Shown here piece after piece: positions 20,125 to 32,946 of a stretch of 64,000 bases of DNA. The notes under the pieces were generated by a model. It was given only the letters and a program-made list of their open reading frames with translations. It was not told where the DNA came from and ran no database searches. How positions within the stretch are numbered: the stretch's first letter is position 1; the number at the start of each line of letters is the position of its first letter. A program made the position numbers and the translations under genes. The stretch is from Smittia aterrima (taxonomy: Eukaryota > Arthropoda > Insecta > Diptera > Chironomidae), in NCBI GenBank assembly GCA_033063855.1, contig CP093831.1, forward strand, positions 20,708,001 through 20,772,000, read 5' to 3'.

Positions 20125-23056
20125 ATGTCGTCTAAGCCAGTTAAAGCATTAAACTTGGGTAAGACTGATTGTAATTGATAAAGAAGAACAAACGAACCTT
20201 GATTTAATTCACAGATGCAAAAACGCAGCGCGCATTCATTAATTTCTTCAAAAAGTTCGACAATGAAAATAATTCGATGGTCTTTCGCGGTAAGTTCATG
20301 TTTTCTATCAATGAAATCAATTATTAAATAAATAATTTTAGTTTTTGAGAGAAGTAACGGCGAATACTACTCAATACATGGAAAAGACACGAAGATCGCC
20401 TTGAAAACAAGTTATAAAAGTTCAATCGTCATTAAGACGATGAAACCAGACGACGACGATCCCGGCTTAATCTACGCTTCTCTGAATAAAAACATATTCG
20501 AGAAGATCCTCAAAGAACTTCTGATTGTTATTGGATACAAAGTAGAAGTTTACACTCCAGCAGAACAAGATCGATGGCATCTCGAGTATAAAGGTTCTCC
20601 GGGAAACTTAACTCAGTTCGAAGAAATTCTGTTTAACTCATCAGAACCTGAAATGTTGAGCAATTTGCTTCTATCGCTTTCTATTAATACATCGAATCAA
20701 AAAACGGTAAATTGAATAATTTTGACTATTAAAATGATATTAATATGTTTTGGACAGAGAATCGGATTGGCATGCATAGATTCGAGCGAACGAGTTATGT
20801 CATTGGCTGAGTTTGAGGATTCTCCTTTATTTACCGAGCTCGAGGCTGCTATTGTCATCATGTCACCAAAGGAATGTCTCCTTCCATCGTTTGCAGGAGA
20901 ATACGGAAAAATTAAAGAAGTCTTGGAACGAAACGGAATTCTCGTCAGTTCATTACCAAAGTCAAACTTCGCTGCTAACGAAAGCTTTGTCCAGGATCTC
21001 ATAAATCTCCTTCACTTCAAAAAAAATCAAAAGAAAAGTATTGACACATTCCCTGAATCAAAACTTGATCTTGCAAAAGGTGCACTTGCGGCTGGTATGA
21101 AATATTTGGAGATCATCAATGACGAGTCGAATTTGGGACAATTTGTAATGAAGACGTTGAGCACAGAACGTTTCCTTCACTTGGATCATGCAGCAGTTTA
21201 TGCTTTGAATCTCTTTCCTCCAGCAGATCAAAACTATCGCTCTTCTAATTACAAATGGCAAAGCGTGTTTGGTGTGTTGGATCGCTGCAAGACAAATCAA
21301 GGACGACGCTTACTGAACCAATGGTTGAAGCAACCGCTTCGAAACATTGATTTGATTAGAGAGCGACAAGATGTCGTAGAAAGCTTGATTGGCAACACAG
21401 AGATTCGAAGCATGTTATTGAAAGAACATCTTGGCCAGATTCCAGATATTCTCATGCTCATCAACAAATTATCGAGAAAACGGGCCAATCTTCAGGACGT
21501 TTTCAAAGTTTATCAAATAGTTTTACGTTTACCAGAAATATTAAGACTTCTTAAAGCTATTGATCATCCCGTAGTGAAATCAATGCTTTATGATCGTTTT
21601 GCTGAAATCCTCTCCGATCTCCAAAAGTATGAGGAAATGGTTGAGCAAGTGCTTGATTTGGAATCTGTTGAGCTCGGCGAATATCTCATTAAAGCTGACT
21701 TCGATGAAAAACTTGGCCAAGTTAAAGTTAAAATGGATTCAATTGAAAGTAAAATGAAGGGGGAACTGAAGTCGTGCGCTGAATTGGCTGGAATTCAAGA
21801 AGGTCCATCATTTAAACTTGACTATGTTGCTCATCTTGGCTTTCACTTTCGATCGACTAAAAAGGAGGAGCAAAAATTTCGAGACAAAATTTTCAAAACC
21901 ATCGATACAGCTCGCGGAGGTCTTCGATTCACTACTGAGAAGCTTAAGTCTCTTAATGAGAAATATTCAGAATTAAAATCAGATTACGAAGAACAACAGA
22001 AGGAAATCGTTAAAGAAATTGTTCGAGTTGCTTCGGGATATTCTTCACCGCTTCTGATTCTCAATCAGACCATTGCGAGTCTTGATGTTTTTGTATCTCT
22101 CGCCGAAGTAGCTTCTAATTCTGCTGGAGAGTACGTTCGCCCCAAAATGTATTCAAAAGAAGAACGCATTTTAAACTTGAAAGCACTGCGACATCCTTGC
22201 CTCGAGTGCCAGGACGAGATGGAATTTATTCCGAATGATGTTGAGATGAAGGAAAACGAGACTACCATGTGCATAATTACAGGAGCGAATATTAGTGGAA
22301 AGTCAACTTACATTCGATCTGTTGGTGTTGCCGTTTTGCTCGCTCACGTTGGATCTTTTGTTCCTTGTTCTGCAGCTGAAATTTCAATTTGTGACTCAAT
22401 TCTTGGTGAGTTTCTTGAGAATGCATTCAGACTTTACTTAATGATTTCTTTTTACAGCTCGCGTGGGTGCAAATGATAACATTCAGAAAGGCTTGAGTAC
22501 TTTCATGGTTGAGATGGTAGAAACAGCAACGATCCTTCAGTCTGCTACGAAAAACTCTTTGGTGATCATTGACGAGGTGAGTCCCTATAAAGAATAAGAA
22601 GAGCAAAATATAAATCGTTTGTTTTATTGCCAGCTCGGAAGAGGAACGTCGACATTTGAAGGTTTGGGAATTGCCTGGTCAATTGCAGAATATTTTGCTT
22701 CAAACATTCAATGCTTCACTCTCTTTGCCACTCATTTCCATGAGATTGCAGCGTTGGCAGATACAGAAAAGTCAGCCAAGAATTTTCATCTCGCAGCAAT
22801 TACGGAGAATGGCCAACTTACTCTTCTATTCCAAGTGAAACCTGGACCCATTGACAGATCCTTTGGAATCAAAGTCGCTGAGATCGCAAAACTTCCTTCT
22901 GCTGTGTTAAGTGATGCAAAGAATTATTTGAATGAGATTGAGAAGGAACAACGTAAAGATAGTAAAGTCAGCGACAAGGAAATTAAGATTTATGAGATGT
23001 TGGAGAAGATCAAAGATGGAGTTGACTTTGACATTGAAATGCTTACCAATTTGTAA
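20125..23056 (+). CDS. MSH2: DNA mismatch repair protein MSH2 (spellchecker 1)
   Basis: Six exons (20125-20158, 20215-20289, 20342-20706, 20758-22405, 22458-22576, 22634-23056) encode 887 residues, slightly shorter than human MSH2 at the C-terminus. MSH2 pairs with MSH6 to recognise base mismatches and small loops and acts as an ATP-driven clamp. The MutS connector (RIGLACIDSSERVMSL), lever and clamp are followed by the ATPase: Walker A TGANISGKSTYIR, and Walker B VIIDELGRGTSTFEG, which is split by the last intron. FATHFHE and the C-terminal dimerisation helices are present. AATAAA is at 23076-23081. The gene is head-to-head with the zinc-finger gene and tail-to-tail with RhoGAP19D. Confidence 0.96.
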
Positions 23057-23249
23057 TCATAAATTTTTCGTTACCAATAAAAGCCGAAGTGTTTCATTCG
23101 ATGAATTTCAATAATTTATTTCATTCAGTTGCGTGTTACTTAAGAAAATTGTATTTTAAAATATATTTCCATTCTTGAGAGAGAAAATTTCTTCGTGATT
23201 TTCAAAAAATAAGTAGTTTTAAACGAAAAATGCAATTCTAGTTGTAATG

Positions 23250-26200
23250 CTATTGTGGTTGACAGTCTCGATCCGTCTTGATGATGATCGAAGGATAATC
23301 GTGAGTGCCTCCAACCGTGTGACGCCGTCTGATTGATCTGCTACCATTGGAATGACGTCGATACTTTGCGTTTCCGCTAGCGTTCCCCGGCGACTGTGTA
23401 CTATTTGTATTCGTTGTGTCGTAAAGCTGTCTTCGCTTGATATTTTTGTCGGTCTTTTCGTCTTTTGTTAGTGATAATCTTGATTTGTCTGATTTATTTG
23501 CGTTACAACAGCATTCGTTGTTGCTACGGTGGCTCTTGTAATTGAGTGAAAGCGACCGATTCAGACTGTATTTGCGTTCGAGGTGCTCAAGGTTTGTGAG
23601 AATTCTTTTGGAAATTAAAAAATGAAAGTTTTAGTTGAAATGGCGTCATCAATTATTGTGAAGACACAAACCTGTTAACTTTTCGTAGAACGGAGTCTTC
23701 CAATCGAATGACTGATCGCATCCGTTCGCGATGATTGCTGGTTGTTGATGAATCCGTCTCATCCGAAGATGTGTCATCGACCTTTTGTTGTTCAAGAATC
23801 GTATCGTTCTTCGACTTGTCCATGCTGGAAGTTCTGATGGGCTTAGCTCGCGCTTGAATTAATGGTCGTTCGGGAGATTCGTCAGCAAACGGAATGTTTT
23901 CGCCCAATGTTAGTGGACGACTCAAATGTGACATTTTGCTAACGACGGAGAGACGCGGATTAGACAACGACGATGCTGAATCGGACTGGGGCTTATCTTC
24001 CTTGTCGGACGAGTCCACTGACGAGTTTCTCAGTGATCGTAGTTTGTTATCCAACATCGCAGTCACGGTTGCTGTTAAAGACGATAATCCTGGTTAGATG
24101 AGAAAAATTGAAGTTTTTGTTTAATTTTAGGGAATCGAAATTTTTTAAAATTGAAACTCAAATAAAGTTGACGATAATTAAGCAAGAGAACAAGAAAACG
24201 AAGCGCCACTGATTAGGAAGCAATGAAACACACGAATTGAAGAAATCAAACCGAATACCTGAAGTATTCTAACATAATAAGGACTTCACTGAATGAGAAT
24301 AACTTTGTAAACTAGAAATAGGAAATAATTCAAACGAAAGAGTCAGGACTTGAGTTTAGTGAACAAACATGTCTTACCGTTTTCTCCGTTTTCAGTGAAG
24401 GCGCTGTCAAAGTCATCTTCAGATGATCGTGGCGTCTCAGCCAACGATTCATTGCTCTTAATTTTTAACTTGTTTGATTTCTGAAGATCCTTCGACTCAG
24501 CGGACTGAAAGAAAAGCATTTAAGTCAGTATTGCAAAAGCTTTTCTCACAAAAATCTCCACACGTTAGCAATGGAATTTGTTTAAAAATAAATCATTTCA
24601 CTTACGGTTGTCATGCTATCTAATGATAATGTATCTGGGGTTAGTGATGATGAGGTGCTTCTACGTTGTGCAGTTTTTCGAATCTTTCTATTCGCCGCTT
24701 GTACAATATTCGCTACGAAACGTGATGAACTTTCTTTGTGTGAATCTCGGGAGCTCATCGCTGCTGAAGAAATAATTTTTCAATGCTCATCTTATTTCGA
24801 TATAAAGTATTCTTGACTTACGTTCAATTTTGGCCACATTTTCCAAAAGGAAATCAGCTGAAGGAAGCTCTGAACCGGAGTCGTTGGATGTTTGAAAATT
24901 TTTATTCTTCAGCTTAGGCATCGGATCGTTCTCAAAGAAATATCCATACTGGAATAGCAACGAAAATCATTAGATTATTTAATTGATTTAGTAAATAAAA
25001 GCTTACATTGCTGATAAGTGATTCAACGATCTGGCATTGATGTCTCATGTCTTTCACTACCATTTCCAATGAATCGTTAGACTTTCTGATGATTGATGGT
25101 CCAAACACAATTGCTAAAACAATCAGAAAATTTAAATTAAAAAACTTCTCTCGAGTTTCGAAGAAAAACTTACCCAAGTTTCTTGGCTCCATCAGATTGA
25201 CCGCTGCGTTTTTACTAACTGTTGTTAAATGTTCTATGAGATGTTTAAGCGTTTCGTAATTGTGTTGAGGAAGTTTGCGCAAAAGTATTTTTAGTTCTTG
25301 GAACCTTTGAGTCTGATCGGAGAATTTATCAGCGTCGATGAAATTGCCGTAAAGTTCGTTGGGCAAAATCGGTTCTGGGAGACTTCGGATGAAAAGCTTT
25401 AGTAGACTCGACACTACATTTACGTCGTCCCATTTTGGGTCGCTCAATGTCTGTTCGTCCATCCCATTTCTATTAATCAACTCATTAAGATTTGAAATCG
25501 CTGCAGTGTTCCCTGGAATCCGATAAATCCCGACGATATTAAGGCCTCTTGTTTCGACAATTCTTGTACATTTCGCAACCAGCAACGGAACATAAAAGTT
25601 CTCCTCAGACTAAAATAGAAAATGTTAAAGTTTTCATCTAATGGAAGATAGCTTAGCACTTACCGGTGTACATTGCGAAAGTGGACAACATTCCGACAAG
25701 TTGTCATGAGCTGAAGGTGAGTCAGATTGGTTTTGCATTTTCTTGAATTGATTTGTGACGAAATGCTTCCACGACTTCTGTTTCGGGGAATTTGTTTCTT
25801 TGTCTGAACCGTCTCTGTTACTTGAGCTTAAAGACGATGCTGACACGAAAAGATTTTGAGGTGCTTTTCTGCTTTTCGTGACTGGTGATTGTCCACTTGG
25901 TGATCTCGAACCGAAATGATATTTTTTCTGTGATTTTGATGGAAGAGGTGAAGGATTGTCATCTGCACAGTTTAGAGCTTGCACTGATTCCAAAGCTGCG
26001 ACTCTTTGTGGTTCAGCTTTCTGAGCACCAGCTTGAGAATCCTAAATAGCAAAAGACAATTTTGTTAAAATTCAGAAATTTCTTTAGAATTTTTTAACTT
26101 ACGGCGTTTGTTTCAATTTCATTTCTCGACACGGCTTTCAAGCAACTCATCCAATCCGTCATGTCTTGTTGATTTTGCGTTTGCAGGAGTAATTCACATT

Positions 26201-29200
26201 CATTATCACAAACCGCGGGATAGTGGGCGGACGATAAGCGAAAAACATTTTTCCGCTTCGTGTAGTTGCCATCGGTCACATCGAAGTTAGTTAAATCTAT
26301 CGTTCCGCCGCCTGAGTCAGGGCTCTGGAAATGAGAATTGCAATTTATTTAATTTGACTTCAAAATTATAATCGCAGTAAGAGTGAAACGAATCACAAAG
26401 CGAGATGTATACCCAAGAGCCAATTGAGTTCCATCGCTTGATTTTCAAGTGCCTGAATCCGCTCTTAACGTCATTCCACTGTATTCCAATATGAGGACGC
26501 AATGACTCTCCCTTAATTCGCTGACTGTTTGACTGTTTCACTTTGGCTTTTATTCGCTTATCAGGCAATGGAGCAGCAGTCTTTCGCGGAATCATTTCAA
26601 ATCGAAATGCTTTCGCGAATTGATTGTGGAAATCCACCCGATTTTTGTTTCTTTATCAATGTGTGCTGTGCACATTGAATGAAAAGCAATTAACACAATT
26701 GGAAGATGATCGTGATGTGCATAATTATAAGAATTGATTTGTCAAGAAGCTACGCAGTCCGTGGTGAATCGATCAAGACTGATCGGCAAATTTGCAAATT
26801 GAATTGCTTTGTGTTTGAAAAATAAATTTTTGGGAAGGAATGTTGACGATCGGTTGATAAGCAAGGCAACTCGAAATCCTTTTAAGGTCGGCATATTCAT
26901 TTACATTTTAAAATTAATCGAAAGCGAATAGTTATTTGATTCTTACCTGACTAACCTTTCCTTCTCTTATGATAGTCAATCTCAGAATATTTCTCTTCAG
27001 CTCTGCGTTACATGTTCGCCAACTTCTATCTTGCGATCTCTGCGAGTGATGATGAATGAGAATTATTAAATTACACGCGAAATCAATTAACTTACTCGTC
27101 CATTTATTAATGTAACTTTGACCTGAAGAAGACCTTGCTTTGTGATCGCGACGTTCGGATCTGAGACTGCGTTGTCGCGGAAATAAGCCAACGCTTTTGA
27201 CTTTGAAGCATGACTAGAATAATAGAGGATTATGTTAGCAATGAGTTGTTTTAGAATTGAGAGCCTGTATGAGGCTAACAGTAAAGAAGGTAATAATGAC
27301 AAGCACTCGTGTCAATTAGAAGCATGTTTATGATTATTACAAACATCGCGGGTATTATACAATCGGTTATTAACTTCAAATAAAATGTGCAAATCGAAAG
27401 CAATTATTGAGTGATTGCCTTTCAGCGACAAAGTTGAGATTGGCGTGAATTTGTTATTACATGTTTTAAAGCGGAGGAAAGAGAACAAAGTTGTTGCAAT
27501 CCGTTATAAACAAATTTTGTTTTCACCTCAATAACATTTTTTAGAAAGTTAATTTAGGTGAAGCGGAAAGAAACAAACTTGGATTTCAATTGACCTTGCT
27601 TGGTTGTCGGAGAGCGCAATTGCAGGAGGAGCCAAAAATGATGACTGCGACTCTTCAAAGATTCGCCGCAAAAACTGAATGTCGACAGTAAACTTTGGGG
27701 CGCTCCATTTTGTGTATGAACTAGGAATGTTGTAGGGAAAGTATTTGATTGAGTGAATTCTAACTGATCGACGTAGGGATTTGATTGACATAAAAGTACC
27801 GAAAACACTTCTTTAACTAACCTTTTTGATTGCTGAGTTTCATCATCTTCTGGCGATATCGATATTGAGTTCTGATCTTGATCACCAACAAACTGAAACT
27901 CTTCATTTGCTGTTGCCTTTAGGTACGAGGTTCTTCTCGTTTTTCTATCTTCTTCTTCAGTAAGGATTCGCTGATTTGCTTGCTTTTGACGCAACACTAC
28001 AGGTGCAACTTCCGGTGAACTTCTTACAGCAGTCAAATATGAATTTTCCCGGACTGGTTTCGGACGTTCCTTTTTAATCGCCGCATTAACTTTTTCAATA
28101 TGAGTTTCAGGTCCTTTAACCGACTCAGCCGACAAAGATCGAGTCTGACTCGCTTTCAAATCGGTGGCTTCCTTGAGCTTGTCGTCGGATGAACATCGCC
28201 ATGATGCGTCACCGCTCGCTTTTGACTCGAAAACTTGACGTCTCAGGGCAACATTAGACGCCACTTGTTTCGTATTTATTCTAAAAATAAATCCGTACAT
28301 CATAAGAAAATTTCCATCACGCACAGATGTTTACACAATCGCTTACCTGCTCAGTTCGCTCTTGTAGAGTGACGTTCGATCGATGCCATCCGGTGACAAA
28401 GGTCGACCGGATTCGAACTGTTTTGTTCTCTCCGACACGATTCTCAGGCCTTGTGACAAAGGTACTTTCATGTGCCGATTGTCATCAATTTGTGAAGCTT
28501 CCGGTCCTTCAGTGATGCTGCAAGAGCTGCCAATAAATGACGATGAGCTTGGTTGCTGATCTTGCACGTAATATGGTGAGGTGGGAAGAGAGAAGTAAGC
28601 ATTGTTAGAAACTGAGTTTCTATCTTTGAAGAATTGCTCGCGTAGCGCAAATCGACTATTCTGAATGTCAGTCAGCTCCTGTGACACTGATTGCTGCTGC
28701 CTCATTGAATCAAGCGACTTTGCATAATCGCTTTTCAGCTCTGGCCAATCAGGTTTCAGTCGATTTGGAGAAAAGATTCTCACACTTTGATTTGCTTGTT
28801 GATGATTTGTAGGTGGAGGCTCGAGCAGCAAAGGTTTGTTTGGTCGTTTTAGGAATTCTTCCTTTTGCTCAATTTGATGGCGAAGGCGTGACATTATAAC
28901 ATCCTTAACTTCCTGGTTAGCGGAGATCGGTGCTGAGAATTGACTTGGGGTTTGCGACAATCGTGGTGGAGCCATCGATATTCTTGGATTGTGTCCAGAA
29001 AATAAAAGATTTCGATTGACAACAGGCATCAGTGAACTGTATAGACCTTCATTCTTCTCTGACACGCTGGGCAGCGAAAATTGTTCGGGCCGCTTCGCAA
29101 GCATCGGCATTATGTTCGACCTCACCGGCATTTGAGCTTGTGGTCGTTGATTCGTTTCAGGATTATGGGCTGTATCACTAAAAAACTGAAATCACAAATG

Positions 29201-29710
29201 AGAAAAAATGTCAGATAGGCTCATGTAGAAATGAAAAGAAGATCGAAGAAGAAAAAATATTGACTTGTTACTCTATAAGTTTTTACGATATTCTTTCTTT
29301 TTCTTTGGCTCACGTCAAATGATTTTTTTCTCATGATTTCGCAACACTCTTCTCACCGTTTGAAGGATGTCATAGCACTTGGGGACGATCTGGATGACGA
29401 GTTGTTTTGGAGTCTTCTGTATGGTGGCAACAATATCAGCGAATTGGAATTGTAGAGAGACGGGTATTCCGTTCACAGCTATCAGTCGATCACCTTCTCG
29501 TAGCCCAGAATAATCAGCCTCTGATTCGGGAATTACTTTTTTAACAAACACTGTGTCCATAGGTTGTGAGAAATCGGCGAGGCCGCATATGGCTAGCTTC
29601 TTTGCGACGACGGGATCGTGTACGTCAGGCGGATAGACGATGAAGTGTCGTAGCGTGAAGCCGAAAGCACCATTTTGACGATTTAAAACTATCGTTCTCG
29701 GTCCGTCCAT
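23250..29710 (-). CDS. RhoGAP19D: PDZ-PH-RhoGAP protein, ARHGAP21/23 orthologue
   Basis: Fourteen exons on the minus strand: 29357-29710, 28347-29185, 27822-28280, 27096-27213, 26947-27039, 26103-26324, 25664-26041, 25174-25609, 25007-25113, 24822-24948, 24606-24763, 24378-24504, 23672-24089, 23250-23604. They join to 1396 residues. Residues about 5-112 are a PDZ domain (FGFTLRHFIVYPP, then GDRLIAVNG). A PH domain spans about 575-690 (ITKQGLLQVKVTLINGRRSQ to DMTDWMSCLKAV). A RhoGAP domain spans about 820-1010 with the arginine finger in GIYRIPGNTAA and SLPEPILP. In Drosophila, RhoGAP19D restrains Cdc42 at lateral epithelial membranes with cadherin complexes; this is family knowledge. The start ATG is the first usable one, but a further upstream exon cannot be excluded. 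Confidence 0.92.
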
Positions 29711-30299
29711 CGCAGCGAGGAAGGGAATATCTGGAAGTGACTTGTTTCATAAGAATCTCAATCAAATCATATTACTGAACACTCCCGAACGCGTTTGAAT
29801 TGAAGCACTGAGTTATTCCGATTGTGTGATATTGTTTAATTGGCTAAATTGGAGCCAAAGGTAAAGCTTATTGAGAGGAAAGAAAAAATTGCACACTTTC
29901 GGGGGGAATTTAGAGCTCGCCTTTGCACAACGAATCTTTATTGCAGACTTTAGTCACCGCTTACACAACAAATTGGTAAATACTTTAAACTAACTGTTTA
30001 CCTTTAATGGCCCTTTAATTAAGCCAAATGATATTTTTATTTTTCACTCTCGTTCTTAGAAGGTGAACTTCATAATTTTGCCTTTAAAAATTACTTCATA
30101 ATGTTTTTTACATTATCAGCTCTTGTTTCATGCCTTTAAACTTTATAAATGCATTTAATTTTTGAGATACAGCTAAAAAATACTAGAAAACTTCTTGACA
30201 CAATCGAAATTAATTTTTTTGTCGACAAAGAAGCGCTTTTAAAAATTTTAAATTTTTATCTAACTTTCGACAAATTTAAATAAAAATCAAACGTTAAAC
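29711..30299. other. Upstream region of RhoGAP19D, no gene seen
   Basis: AT-rich non-coding DNA between the first coding exon of RhoGAP19D and the copia LTR. It probably carries the 5' UTR and promoter of RhoGAP19D. I found no open frame, hairpin or repeat worth naming. Confidence 0.4.
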
Positions 30300-30423
30300 T
30301 GTTGAAGATTAAATCAAACAATCAAACATCGAAGATTTAAGTAATCTTTGACTACAAATCTTTTGTATATAAGGCTCGATGAAAAGGAAATAAAGTCTCA
30401 GTTTTGTGTGAACAGTCAATAGT
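30300..30423 (+). repeat. Left LTR of the copia element
   Basis: 124-bp repeat starting TGTTGAAGATT. TATATAAGG and GAAATAAAG near its 3' half look like the promoter TATA and poly(A) signal. It matches the right LTR at 122 of 124 positions. Confidence 0.85.
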
Positions 30424-30517
30424 GTTTGATTACATTAAAAGGTTATGGACCTGGCAAAGCCTTAGGGCAAGGGGCGGATAAAGTAGGAAACCTGTTTTTT
30501 CATATATACTTTCTTAT

Positions 30518-30665
30518 CATATACTATTATATATAATATATAATATAATATATAATATAATAATATATAATATATTCTATTTATATTAGAAAGTGGCGGA
30601 TAGTTTGGATAGTTGGGATATTTATGGATAGTTTGGATATTTGCGGATAGTAGGGATAGTTGTAA
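30518..30665. repeat. AT microsatellite followed by GGATAGTTT-type repeats
   Basis: About 30520-30590 is a run built of ATATAATA units. About 30591-30665 then holds degenerate repeats of GGATAGTTTGGATA. The two blocks lie inside the copia element where gag should be, which shows that the original interior has been lost or replaced. Confidence 0.8.
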
Positions 30666-30888
30666 TGGAACTTATGAAAATTTAATACCGAAAAGCGAAA
30701 AAATCCTTGTACCAGGTCACCTGTGACCGGTCTTCCGAATTTTTTTTAGTTAATCTTACTGTTAAACTTGTGCTTATTTTCATGTTCAGTCCCAGTTTCG
30801 ATTTTCAGAAAAACGAATTATTTTCAAGTTGAGTTTTATTTCAGTTTGTGTTAGTGTGAAAGTATCCGCTAAAGGAAACTTAAGGTTT

Positions 30889-31590
30889 CTAATTTTGTGT
30901 GAAAACTGAGGATCTTGACATCTCTAATATTTCTGCCGCTATATCCGACTCGATGTAAAGGTCTCTTGTGGTTAGGCTTGATTGTCGGACGGTGCAGATG
31001 TAGTTATCGACTGGGATGTACTCAAAATTTCCAATTTGTTGGGTCAGAGAGTTCGTTCTTTTGTCGAAAATGAAGCGAGGCGACAACAAAACTTCTACGC
31101 CATTGTTCACATTGAAAATGATATGCTTGAAGCCATAGGCTTTTCCGCTGTATGCTCTAGCGCCAGCGTACTGGAATTTGCACACATGACCAAGAATGAA
31201 AGCTTTGTTTTGTTTAGCGACTATAAACTGACCAAGCTTAAGACCGTTTGATCTAAAAACGTTTGAGCCGTCATCTTCCCAACAGTATTCGAAGCCAGAA
31301 GCGGGAGCGATAGATTGAAATCGTGTCAGTCGATTACGGCTGACACGTTCTGGGTCTTCTTGTATGGTCCAGAGGAACGTGGACTTTGTTATACTGCCTG
31401 TTACAATTCCATTCTCGTCGCAAAGTAAAAACCGAGAACCTGGCATTGGTTCATCTCTCAAGTTGATGTTTCGGAACTTGAAAATACCTCTCAACGTTAT
31501 ATTCTTTTCGAGGTTTTTCGCCCGCTTCAGTGTTGATAGTTGCAGGCTTGAAAAGGGTGGTAAGGTCGTACTCCGTGACGCTAACTCCAT
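30889..31590 (-). CDS. Unknown antisense ORF inside the copia element
   Basis: An uninterrupted 233-codon frame starting at ATG 31588-31590. The frame can be extended upstream only through non-ATG codons. The predicted protein (MELASRSTTLPPFSS... ending SSVFTQN) is soluble, without membrane helices or signal peptide. It has well-mixed composition, with aromatic-rich stretches such as KAYGFKHIIFNVNNG and NFEYIPVDNYICTV. I do not recognise a family. Its start codon abuts the point where copia RNase H coding sequence begins on the other strand, so it looks like foreign DNA lodged within the element. It could be a captured host fragment, part of a second transposon, or a decaying gene. Confidence 0.45.
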   Translation of the reverse strand: MELASRSTTLPPFSSLQLSTLKRAKNLEKNITLRGIFKFRNINLRDEPMPGSRFLLCDENGIVTGSITKSTFLWTIQEDPERVSRNRLTRFQSIAPASGFEYCWEDDGSNVFRSNGLKLGQFIVAKQNKAFILGHVCKFQYAGARAYSGKAYGFKHIIFNVNNGVEVLLSPRFIFDKRTNSLTQQIGNFEYIPVDNYICTVRQSSLTTRDLYIESDIAAEILEMSRSSVFTQN

Positions 31591-31849
31591 AACTATCTTT
31601 ACCAATAGTCAGACGTCAATGGCGATGATCCAAAATGACAAGTTCAGCAATCGAACCAAACATATCGACATCAAATTTCACTTCATCAAATTGGCCGTGA
31701 TGAAGAAAGAAGTAAAACTGATGTATTGCCAGACGGATAGAAACATTGCTGATTTATTAACGAAACCTTTAGTTCCGCTCAAGATAATGCAACATAGAAA
31801 CAGTTGTGGATTAAGAGATGTTTGGTTGAGGGGGAGTGTTGAAGATTAA
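31591..31849 (+). pseudogene. C-terminal remnant of copia Pol (RNase H end)
   Basis: The plus frame reads NSQTSMAMIQNDKFSNRTKH, then IDIKFHF, then ADLLTKPLVPLK, the standard end of Ty1/copia polyproteins (RTKHID... ADxLTKPL). It ends LRGSVED with the stop codon inside the right LTR, as in intact copia elements. Integrase, reverse transcriptase and gag are absent, so this is a 5'-truncated remnant. Confidence 0.85.
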
Positions 31850-31960
31850 ATCAAACAATCAAACATCGAAGATTTAAGTAATCTTTGACTACAAATCTTT
31901 TGTATATAAGGTTCGATGAAAAGGAAATAAAGTCTCAGTCTTGTGTGAACAGTCAATAGT
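31837..31960 (+). repeat. Right LTR of the copia element
   Basis: 124-bp copy preceded by the GAGGGGGAG polypurine tract. It differs from the left LTR by one C/T and one T/C substitution. Confidence 0.85.
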
Positions 31961-32946
31961 CATTAAAATAAACTTCAGAAATCTCAAATATTTTTTGTGT
32001 AAATTTTAGCAGTTACGTAAATATTAGAAGAGAATTTCCTGAAAATTTCCACACCTTCGAGTAGATTACCTTGTTAACAATGGAGACTCTCAAGTTTTTC
32101 AAGTTTGACAGTTTATTTTGTGACAAGTTCCTGATAGACCAAAAATCTTTGCTGGAAGCGGTTAACAGAGACATCACCGCAAATTTAGAGTCACAAATTT
32201 AAACTATTCCCAAAAATATATAAATAAACTCACTTGCATTTTTTGATGTTTAATTTTATTTCTTCTTATCACAATCAAATTTTTTTTGCTTCCGTAATAT
32301 CTAAGTAACTAGGTAATACATTCGAATAAAGTTTGAAACAGTTTCCATGAACCTCAAATATATTTTACATGTTATTCTTGATTTTATGTCTAAACGCGTC
32401 ATGTTAATTAAATGTTTTATTCTAGTTTAGCAGAATATCCAATTTCTTTTATGAAGGCACATGCTCGCATTTCGACAAATGTCGCCTTCAAACTTTCCCA
32501 TCAAATTGAATTTAAATCGAAAACATTTTTCCCCCAATCAAGTCGTGAGATGTTTCTCCGTTCAATAAGTTCAATTGAAATTGGCAGTATAAAATATTTT
32601 TCTTTTCTCATTCAAGCGCTCATCGATTCCCATTTAAAATATTTGATTAAAATTTATTAAATAGATTAAAATGATTTCTTGATTTACTTGTCAACGTCTT
32701 TGATTGACAAGTTATACTTTAAACTTTCAAGTTGAAAGGATTGATAAGGAAGCTTTTAAAAATTCTCATTAGTTACTCATTTATAGTTTGAAGTTTTGTT
32801 TTAAACTTTGACTCGTTCTAGATAAAACTCTTTCGTTTTATATAAATTATTATTGAATATAACTTCGTATAAATCTCGTTAATTATCCAACGTAGTTGTG
32901 ACCCGTTTGTTGCTGAAGAAGTTTTTTTATTGTGCCGTGGTTTATT
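31961..32946. other. Intergenic DNA downstream of DCX-EMAP, no gene seen
   Basis: Very AT-rich sequence between the right LTR and the end of the DCX-EMAP extended frame. It probably includes the DCX-EMAP 3' UTR. No coding signature or RNA structure stands out. Confidence 0.4.

Larger units (their letters stand above)
30300..31960 (+). mobile_element. Deleted Ty1/copia LTR retrotransposon
   Basis: Two direct 124-bp repeats (30300-30423 and 31837-31960), differing at 2 positions, bracket 1.4 kb. Each begins TGTTGAAG and contains TATATAAGG and AATAAA. A tRNA-primer-like GGTTATGGACC follows the left repeat at 30442-30452, and a polypurine tract GAGGGGGAG directly precedes the right repeat. Only the RNase H/C-terminal end of copia Pol remains, so the element cannot move by itself. 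No matching target-site duplication was found. Low LTR divergence suggests a fairly recent insertion followed by internal loss or replacement. Confidence 0.85.

Noticed and set aside
26317..26637. Minus-strand frame inside a RhoGAP19D intron (HIGIQWNDVKSGFRHLK region)
   Set aside because: It could be an alternative first exon, since a phase-0 donor GTATAC follows. However, the frame has no ATG at its beginning, no clear acceptor and a weak donor, and the PH-domain exons join perfectly without it.
30715..30728. GGTCACCTGTGACC inverted repeat as a transposon end
   Set aside because: A single short palindrome without a partner copy or target duplication cannot be called a terminal repeat.
30295..31965. 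Target-site duplication for the copia element
   Set aside because: Flanking bases TAAAC on the left and CATTA (or ATAGT) on the right do not match, so no duplication is claimed.
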